Below, piece after piece: positions 57,409-64,000 of a stretch of DNA of 64,000 nucleotides (position 1 is its first letter; each line of letters begins with the position of its first letter). The notes below the pieces were generated by a model. That model had not been told where the DNA came from, searched no databases, and saw only the letters and a program-made list of their open reading frames with translations. The translations under genes were made by a program, and so were the position numbers. Source of the DNA: Sphingopyxis sp. GW247-27LB (GTDB lineage Bacteria; Pseudomonadota; Alphaproteobacteria; Sphingomonadales; Sphingomonadaceae). The stretch lies in NCBI RefSeq assembly GCF_002277025.1, contig NZ_NIWD01000006.1:62001-126000 (forward strand). Reading direction: 5' to 3'.

Positions 57409-58253
57409 CACAGCAGCGCGGTCAGGTCGTGGTGCCGGATCACCGCGTCGGCGGCGTCCGCCGCCGCCTGGTGGGGGTGATAGGCGATGCCGAGCCCCGC
57501 CGCGGTGATCATCGGAATATCGTTCGCACCGTCGCCGATCGCGAGCGTGTCGGCGAGCGGCAGGCCGTGCTTCGCGGCCTCGCCCTTCAGCGTCTCGAGC
57601 TTCGCGTCCTTGTCGACGATCGGTTCGGCGACCTTGCCGGTCAGCTTGCCGCCTTCGAGCAGCAGCTCGTTCGCCACCACCCGGTCGAAGCCGATCGCCT
57701 CGCCCACCGGGTGCGCGAAGGCGGTGAAGCCCCCGGTGACGAGCACGCTGTGCGCGCCATAGGCCTTCATCGTCTGCACCAGCGTGCGCGCGCCGCGGGT
57801 CAACCGCACGCGCTCCATCCGGCATTCGGCGAGCACCCCCTCGGCGAGCCCGCCGAGCAGCGCGACCCGCTCCATCAGCGCGCCGCGGAAATCGACCTCG
57901 CCGCGCATCGCCTTCTTGGTGATCGCCGCGACCTCGGCCTTGATCCCGGCATAGTCGGCGAGTTCGTCGATGCACTCGCAGCTGATCATCGTCGAATCCA
58001 TGTCGGCGATCAGCAGCTTCTTGGTCCGGTCGCCCAGCGGCTGGACGACGACGTCGAGCGCGCCATGGTCCATCTTGGCGAGTTCGCTGCGCGCGCTGAC
58101 CAGGCTGCCGTGAAAGACGATATCGGCGGCGTCGCCCTCGTCGAGCCAGTGCGGCGCGCCGACTTCGTGCCCCGTCGCGTCGAGACGGTCGATCGCCTCG
58201 CGCACCACCTCGCCCGTCAGCTTTCCGGCTGCTATCAGCGTCGCAACGAACAT
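57369..58253 (-). CDS. serB: Phosphoserine phosphatase
   Basis: The start at 58253 follows AAGGAG and gives 294 aa. HAD motifs: [13 protein letters not shown] (I), [11 protein letters not shown] (II), Lys in [13 protein letters not shown] (III) and [12 protein letters not shown] (IV). It makes serine from phosphoserine. The start codon overlaps the divergent miaA start codon (CATG), so both genes share their 5' ends. Confidence 0.94.
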   Translation of the reverse strand: MFVATLIAAGKLTGEVVREAIDRLDATGHEVGAPHWLDEGDAADIVFHGSLVSARSELAKMDHGALDVVVQPLGDRTKKLLIADMDSTMISCECIDELADYAGIKAEVAAITKKAMRGEVDFRGALMERVALLGGLAEGVLAECRMERVRLTRGARTLVQTMKAYGAHSVLVTGGFTAFAHPVGEAIGFDRVVANELLLEGGKLTGKVAEPIVDKDAKLETLKGEAAKHGLPLADTLAIGDGANDIPMITAAGLGIAYHPHQAAADAADAVIRHHDLTALLWAQGYSRRQWVLG

Positions 58254-59211
58254 GGCATCTCCTTCTTCCTCTTCGGGGCGCAGGCCTCCGCTCGCGCTTA
58301 TCGCCGGGCCCACCGCGAGCGGCAAGAGCGCGCTAGCCGTCGCTTTGGCGCAGGCGGTGGGGCGCGCGCAAGTGGTGAATGCCGACGCGAGCCAGGTTTA
58401 TCGCGATTTGGCGATTCTCTCCGCGCGCCCCTCCCCCGCCGAGATGGCCGGCGTCCCCCACCGCCTCTTCGGCCATGTCGACGGCGCCGAGGCCTATAAC
58501 GCCGCGCGCTGGGCCGCCGACGCGCGCCGCGCGCTCGCCCGCGCGTGGGAGGACGACGACGTGCCGATCCTCGTCGGCGGCACCGGCCTTTATCTGCGCA
58601 CCCTGCTCCACGGCATCGCCCCGGTGCCCGACATCGACCCCGTCATCCGCGCCGGGGTGCGCGCGATGCCGGTCGCCGAGGCGCACGCCGCGCTCGCCGC
58701 GCTCGACCCCGCCGCCGCCGCGCGCCTGTCCCCCGCCGACGCCGCTCGCGTCGCGCGCGCGCTCGAGGTCGTGCGCTCGACCGGCCGTCCGCTCGCCGAT
58801 TGGCAGCGGGCGCGCGAGGGTGGGATCGTGGACGAGGTCGCGCTCGTCCCGCTCGTCCTCCTGCCGCCGCGCGACTGGCTGCGCGCGCGCTGCGATGCGC
58901 GGCTCGGGGCGATGTTCGACGCGGGCGCGGCGGACGAAGTGGCGGCGCTCCTCGCGCGCGATCTCGACCCCGATCTCCCGGTGATGCGCGCGATCGGCGT
59001 GCCGCAGGTCGCGGGCTGGCTGCGCGGCGAAATCTCCCGCGAGGAGGCGCTCGACCGGGCGCGGGCGGCGACGCGGCAATATGCGAAGCGGCAATATACC
59101 TGGTTCCGCCACCAGCTCCCAGCCGATTGGCAGCGTCACGACGAGTCATTATCCGTCGATTCTATCAATAAAATAGCAATAAAATTACATGATAGACTGT
59201 TGACAGGATAG
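58252..59211 (+). CDS. miaA: tRNA dimethylallyltransferase
   Basis: This is a 319-aa enzyme that prenylates A37 of tRNAs reading U-starting codons. P-loop [18 protein letters not shown], then [25 protein letters not shown] and CTWFR-like [14 protein letters not shown] are present. No ribosome-binding site precedes the start because it lies in serB; a leaderless or alternative start is possible. The last 20 residues ([19 protein letters not shown]) are encoded by AT-rich DNA unlike the rest. Confidence 0.92.
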   Translation: MASPSSSSGRRPPLALIAGPTASGKSALAVALAQAVGRAQVVNADASQVYRDLAILSARPSPAEMAGVPHRLFGHVDGAEAYNAARWAADARRALARAWEDDDVPILVGGTGLYLRTLLHGIAPVPDIDPVIRAGVRAMPVAEAHAALAALDPAAAARLSPADAARVARALEVVRSTGRPLADWQRAREGGIVDEVALVPLVLLPPRDWLRARCDARLGAMFDAGAADEVAALLARDLDPDLPVMRAIGVPQVAGWLRGEISREEALDRARAATRQYAKRQYTWFRHQLPADWQRHDESLSVDSINKIAIKLHDRLLTG

Positions 59212-59232
59212 AATCATACACCTATTGCCCGC
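59204..59232 (+). promoter_or_regulatory. Putative ilv promoter
   Basis: TTGACA at 59204 is followed after 17 bases by TATTGC within a locally AT-rich stretch. It lies 65 bases before the ilvI start. No leader peptide or attenuator is seen between. Confidence 0.45.
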
Positions 59233-59296
59233 CGTCTGTTGCAGCGCACAAGCGCGCCCCGGCGTGCGGGCGAAAGAGGAAGGAAGGAGCAAGGTC

Positions 59297-61051
59297 GTGA
59301 CGGAAATGAGTGGTGCCGACATGGTGGTTCAGGCGCTGGTCGACCTCGGGGTCGACACGGTGTTCGGCTATCCGGGCGGCGCGGTCCTTCCCATCTACGA
59401 CGCGCTCTACAAGCATCCGACGATCAAGCATGTCCTCGTCCGCCACGAACAGGCGGCGACCCACGCGGCGGAGGGCTATGCCCGCGCGACGGGCAAGCCC
59501 GGCGTCGTGCTCGTCACTTCGGGCCCCGGCGCGACCAACGCGGTCACCGGCATCACCGACGCGCTGCTCGATTCGATCCCGATGGTCGTGCTCACCGGCC
59601 AGGTGTCGACCGCGCTGATCGGCACCGACGCCTTTCAGGAATGCGACACGGTCGGCATCACGCGCCACTGCACCAAGCATAATTATCTGGTCATGGACCC
59701 CGACCGGCTCGGCGCGGTCATCCACGAGGCGTTCCACATCGCGACCCACGGCCGCCCCGGCCCGGTGGTGATCGACATTCCGAAGAATGTGCAGGTCGCG
59801 ACCGGCGATTATGCCGTGCCCGAAAAGATCGCCCACAAAAGCTATCGCCCCCAGGTCGAGCCCGACGCCGACGCGATTGCGACGGCGATCGACCTGATCG
59901 CCGCGGCCGAGCGCCCGGTCTTCTACACCGGCGGCGGCGTGATCAACGCCGGCCCCGACGCCAGCGCCGCGCTGCGCCAGCTCGTGTCGCTGACCGGCGC
60001 GCCGATCACCTCGACCCTGATGGGGCTCGGCGCCTTCCCCTCGGACGATCCGAAGTGGCTCGGCATGCTCGGCATGCACGGCACCTATGAATCGAACATG
60101 GCGATGAACCGCGCCGACCTGATCATCGCGGTCGGCGCGCGCTTCGACGACCGCGTCACCGGCCGCCTCGACGCCTTCGCGCCGCACGCGAAGAAGATCC
60201 ACATCGACATCGACCGCAGCTCGATCAACAAGATCGTCCCCGTCGACGTCGCGGTGCTCGGCGACGCCGGGCGCGCGCTCGATGCGCTGATCGCGGCGTG
60301 GCAGGACAAGGGCCACAAGGCGCGCGACCTCGGCGAATGGTGGCGCCGCATCGATGGCTGGCGCGCGACGCGCTGCCTCGACTTTCCCGAGAAGAAGGAG
60401 CCCGGCGCCGACATCATGCCGCAGCGCGCGGTCAAGGCCTTGTTCGACGCGACGCGCGGCCGCGACCCGATCATCACGACCGAGGTCGGCCAGCACCAGA
60501 TGTGGGCGGCGCAGCATTTCGGCTTCTCCGCCCCCAACCGCTGGCTGACCAGCGGCGGGCTCGGCACGATGGGCTACGGCTTCCCCGCCGCGGTCGGCGC
60601 GCAGATCGCCAAGCCCGACCGCCTCGTCATCTGCATCGCGGGCGAAGCCAGCCTGCAGATGAACATCCAGGAAATGGGCACGGTCGCGCAGTACCGCCTG
60701 CCGGTGAAGATCTTCATCCTCAACAATGAATGGATGGGGATGGTCCGCCAGTGGCAGGAACTGACCTACGAAAGCCGCTATTCGAACAGCTATTCGGACA
60801 GCCTGCCCGATTTCGTGAAGCTCGCGGACGCCTACGGGTGGACCGGGCTGCGCATCGACACGCTCGGCGAACTCGAAGAGGGCATCCGCACCATGATCGA
60901 CACGCCGGGCCCGGTGATCGTCGACTGCCGCGTCGCCAAGCTCGCCAATTGCTTCCCGATGATCCCGTCGGGCGCGGCGCACACCGACATGATCCTCCAG
61001 CCGAACGACATCACCGGCACGATGGACGACGAAGCGAAAGCGCTGGTGTGA
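59297..61051 (+). CDS. ilvI: Acetolactate synthase large subunit
   Basis: A GTG at 59297 behind AAGGAG gives 584 aa; ATG at 59306 is the alternative. The catalytic Glu lies in VRHEQAATHAAEGYARATG, the FAD/central domain follows, and the C-terminal ThDP motif reads CIAGEASLQMN ... ILNNEWMG. In most relatives the motif has Gly-Asp; here it is Gly-Glu (Glu450). The enzyme starts valine, leucine and isoleucine synthesis. A small extra gene separates it from ilvH. Confidence 0.95.
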   Translation: MTEMSGADMVVQALVDLGVDTVFGYPGGAVLPIYDALYKHPTIKHVLVRHEQAATHAAEGYARATGKPGVVLVTSGPGATNAVTGITDALLDSIPMVVLTGQVSTALIGTDAFQECDTVGITRHCTKHNYLVMDPDRLGAVIHEAFHIATHGRPGPVVIDIPKNVQVATGDYAVPEKIAHKSYRPQVEPDADAIATAIDLIAAAERPVFYTGGGVINAGPDASAALRQLVSLTGAPITSTLMGLGAFPSDDPKWLGMLGMHGTYESNMAMNRADLIIAVGARFDDRVTGRLDAFAPHAKKIHIDIDRSSINKIVPVDVAVLGDAGRALDALIAAWQDKGHKARDLGEWWRRIDGWRATRCLDFPEKKEPGADIMPQRAVKALFDATRGRDPIITTEVGQHQMWAAQHFGFSAPNRWLTSGGLGTMGYGFPAAVGAQIAKPDRLVICIAGEASLQMNIQEMGTVAQYRLPVKIFILNNEWMGMVRQWQELTYESRYSNSYSDSLPDFVKLADAYGWTGLRIDTLGELEEGIRTMIDTPGPVIVDCRVAKLANCFPMIPSGAAHTDMILQPNDITGTMDDEAKALV

Positions 61052-61332
61052 TGAATGATTTTACGTTTCAAGCCGCGAGTATTTCGCGCGGGGCATTGAC
61101 TTTGTTTGAGCGCGACAATGCCGCCGCGGCTCTCTCGGAACTGAAGCAGGCGGGACTGCGAATCCTGGGTGCGGACAAGTTTATTTTATGGAACGATGGC
61201 GGGTTTCAGCCGATCGACCAAATAGACTTGTCAAACCAAACGGATTTCAGCTTGGCCTACGACGCCGTAGGCAGCTTCATCATGGCTCCGGATGAGCGCC
61301 CCGGAATCCTATTCGAGCTTGTCTGGAACTGA
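61051..61332 (+). CDS. 93-aa protein inserted between ilvI and ilvH
   Basis: The start at 61051 overlaps the ilvI stop by one base (TGATG). The protein MNDFTFQAASISRGALTLFE continues ...RILGADKFILWNDGGFQPID... and ends ILFELVWN. It is an alpha/beta type chain with no ACT motif. DNA here is clearly less GC-rich than ilvI and ilvH. The tidy coupling says it is translated; the composition says it was acquired. No family recognised. Confidence 0.65.
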   Translation: MNDFTFQAASISRGALTLFERDNAAAALSELKQAGLRILGADKFILWNDGGFQPIDQIDLSNQTDFSLAYDAVGSFIMAPDERPGILFELVWN

Positions 61333-61333
61333 C

Positions 61334-61849
61334 ATGAAAATCACCACAGAAACGGGCGAGCGCCATGTGCTCGCCGTCACCGTCGACAACGAGGCCGGGG
61401 TGCTCGCCAAGATCACCGGGCTGTTCACCGCGCGCGGCTATAATATCGAAAGCCTGACGGTGGCGGACATCACCGCCGACCATGCGCTGTCGCGCATCAC
61501 CATCGTCACCTCGGGCCCGCCGCCGGTCATCGACCAGATCATCGCGCAGCTCGACCGGCTCGTCCCCGTCCACAAGGTCACCGACCTCATCGACGCGGGC
61601 GCGCATGTCGAGCGCGAGATCGCGCTGGTCAAGGTCGCGGGCACCGGCGACAAGCGGATCGAGGCGCTCCGCCTCGCCGACGTCTTTCGCGCCAAGGTCG
61701 TCGACACGACGATCAACAGCTTCATCTTCGAGATCACCGGCAACAGCGAAAAGGTCGACCGCTTCGTCGCGCTGATGCGCGAATGCGGGCTGGTCGAGGT
61801 CGGCCGCACCGGCGTCGTCGCCATCGCCCGCGGCGCGGAGGCGGTTTAG
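61334..61849 (+). CDS. ilvH: Acetolactate synthase small (regulatory) subunit
   Basis: The start at 61334 (MKITTETGERHVLAVTVDNE) gives 171 aa. The N-terminal ACT domain has AGVLAKITGLFTARGYNIES; the C-terminal domain has RIEALRLADVFRAKVVDTTI. It binds valine for feedback control of IlvI. Confidence 0.95.
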   Translation: MKITTETGERHVLAVTVDNEAGVLAKITGLFTARGYNIESLTVADITADHALSRITIVTSGPPPVIDQIIAQLDRLVPVHKVTDLIDAGAHVEREIALVKVAGTGDKRIEALRLADVFRAKVVDTTINSFIFEITGNSEKVDRFVALMRECGLVEVGRTGVVAIARGAEAV

Positions 61850-61874
61850 GGTTTACGCATTGGGTTTCAATCGT

Positions 61875-62992
<1,118 letters not shown>

Positions 62993-63019
62993 CCGCCACC
63001 CACCAGCCTACACCTACCT

Positions 63020-63115
63020 CGTCATTGCGAGGAGCGTAGCGACGAAGCAATCTCCAGCCATCGACTTTGCACATGGTCGATAGCTGGAGATTGCTTCGCT
63101 CCGCTTGCAATGACG
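63020..63115. repeat. Inverted repeat, CGTCATTGCGAGGAGCG family
   Basis: Second member of the 47615-47708 family, with arms CGTCATTGCGAGGAGCGTAG and CGCTTGCAATGACG and inner arms GCAATCTCCAG/CTGGAGATTGC. The loop differs from the first copy. Confidence 0.85.
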
Positions 63116-63126
63116 AACGGAGGGAA

Positions 63127-64000
63127 ATGATGAGGCAGCCCTTCCACACCCACCGCGCCGACCTCGCCGCGCTCGCGGCCGACGATCGCCGCCGCGCCCT
63201 CGTCCCGCGCACCGGCATCGACTTCGCCTCGAACGACTATCTCGCGCTCGCCGGCTCCTATGCGCTGGGCGAAGCGCTCGCCGCCGGGCTCGAGCGCGGG
63301 CTTCCCGCGGGCTCGGGCGGCTCGCGCCTGCTGCGCGGCAATCATGCGGAGCATGAGGCGCTCGAAGCCCATGCCGCGCGCCATTACGGCAGCGAGGCCG
63401 CGCTTTTCTTCCCGACCGGCTTCGCCGCCAACGCCGCGCTCTTCGCGACGCTGCCGCAGCGCGGCGACCTCGTCGTCCACGACGAGCTGATCCACGCGAG
63501 CGCGCACGACGGCATGAAGCTCGGCCGCGCCGGTCATGTCGACGCGCGCCACAACGACGCGCAGGCGTTCGAGGACGTCATCCGGCGCTGGCGCGCGGGC
63601 GGCGGCACCGGCACGCCGTGGATCGCGGTCGAAAGCCTCTATTCGATGGACGGCGACAGGGCCCCGCTCGCCGATCTCGCCGCGGTCGCCGACCGCCACG
63701 ACGCGATCCTCGTCGTCGACGAGGCGCACGCCACCGGCGTCTACGGCCCCGCGGGGCAGGGCCTCGCGCACGGCCTCGCGGGCCGCGAGAATCTCGTCAC
63801 CCTCCACACCTGCGGCAAGGCGCTCGGCGCCGAGGGCGCGCTGCTCTGCGGCCCCGCGATCGTCCGCGACTTCATCGTCAACCGCGGCCGCCCCTTCATC
63901 TTCTCGACCGCGCCCTCGCCGCTGGTCGCCTGGCTCGTCCGCCACGCGCTCGAAATCGTCGCCAACGAGCCCGAGCGCGCGGCACGGCTCCACGCCCTCG
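63127..64000 (+). CDS. bioF: 8-amino-7-oxononanoate synthase-like enzyme, 3' end outside window
   Basis: GGAGGGAA precedes ATG at 63127 (ATGATG; 63130 also possible). The frame is open to the right edge, 291 residues. PLP fold type I, alpha-oxoamine synthase family: FASNDYLALAG, SGGSRLLRGNHAEHEALEAH, the PLP Asp in VVDEAHATGVYGPAGQG and the Schiff-base Lys in HTCGKALGAEGALLCG. BioF makes the biotin precursor KAPA. A serine palmitoyltransferase-type relative is possible, but bioF fits best. Confidence 0.85.
   Translation, partial: MMRQPFHTHRADLAALAADDRRRALVPRTGIDFASNDYLALAGSYALGEALAAGLERGLPAGSGGSRLLRGNHAEHEALEAHAARHYGSEAALFFPTGFAANAALFATLPQRGDLVVHDELIHASAHDGMKLGRAGHVDARHNDAQAFEDVIRRWRAGGGTGTPWIAVESLYSMDGDRAPLADLAAVADRHDAILVVDEAHATGVYGPAGQGLAHGLAGRENLVTLHTCGKALGAEGALLCGPAIVRDFIVNRGRPFIFSTAPSPLVAWLVRHALEIVANEPERAARLHAL

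Overview
The window joins two kinds of DNA. Positions 1 to about 24,608 are the right-hand part of an integrated phage or phage-plasmid-like element. Positions 24,641 to 64,000 are ordinary chromosome of a GC-rich alphaproteobacterium. Gene content, codon use and protein similarity fit the family Sphingomonadaceae (Sphingopyxis or a close relative); this is inference from recognised families, not a database result. The element is visibly less GC-rich than the chromosome. It ends at 24,585-24,608 in a 3' fragment of a tRNA gene (T-loop, T-stem, acceptor and CCA), the expected attR of an element integrated into a tRNA, probably tRNA-Leu. The left end, integrase and any virion genes lie outside the window.

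Element layout. From 1 to 10,981 there are about 29 small, tightly overlapping genes. Nearly all are on the minus strand, in a few polycistronic blocks coupled by TGATG, TAATG or ATGA overlaps. Many carry zinc-binding Cys motifs or are single transmembrane peptides; most have no known function. A two-gene plus-strand cassette (a BamE-like lipoprotein and a small membrane protein, 6,251-6,792) sits between two terminators like a moron. From 11,074 to 12,082 there is a non-coding, AT-richer stretch packed with three repeat families, a candidate replication origin or partition/control region. From 12,157 to 24,511 lies the replication and control module: a phage HslV/proteasome-like Ntn hydrolase, a primase-polymerase/VapE helicase, a Cas4/RecB-like DUF2800 nuclease, a candidate Acb2-type anti-CBASS protein, a DUF2815 ssDNA-binding protein, a compact family-B-like DNA polymerase, an SF2 helicase, a VRR-NUC nuclease and a CI-like repressor. 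A 15-bp dyad resembling TCACNTNNNACGTGA recurs before almost every transcription unit of the element, including three copies before the repressor gene. It is best read as the repressor's dispersed operator, making the whole element one regulon.

Chromosome layout. In order: an oligopeptide-binding lipoprotein and DUF4112 protein; an OmpR-type two-component system; a cell-surface group (CicA-like HAD phosphatase, CDP-glycerol glycerophosphotransferase-like protein, FkbM methyltransferase); small DUF6766 and KTSC genes; tRNA-Tyr, rlmB, ferredoxin, AlkA-like glycosylase; trigger factor with a His/Lys-rich tail, and tRNA-Leu(TAG); an amidohydrolase; two exported unknowns; gatCAB; DUF4153 and DUF3089 proteins; ruvX; pyrB with a degenerate dihydroorotase; a LuxR-type regulator; a SPOR/ParA/Sel1 envelope cluster; serB divergent from miaA; ilvI, an unexpected 93-aa gene, ilvH and ilvC; and bioF running off the right edge. 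Intergenic gaps hold several families of long imperfect inverted repeats. A 65-bp direct duplication of the serB 3' end brackets a lower-GC lipoprotein gene.
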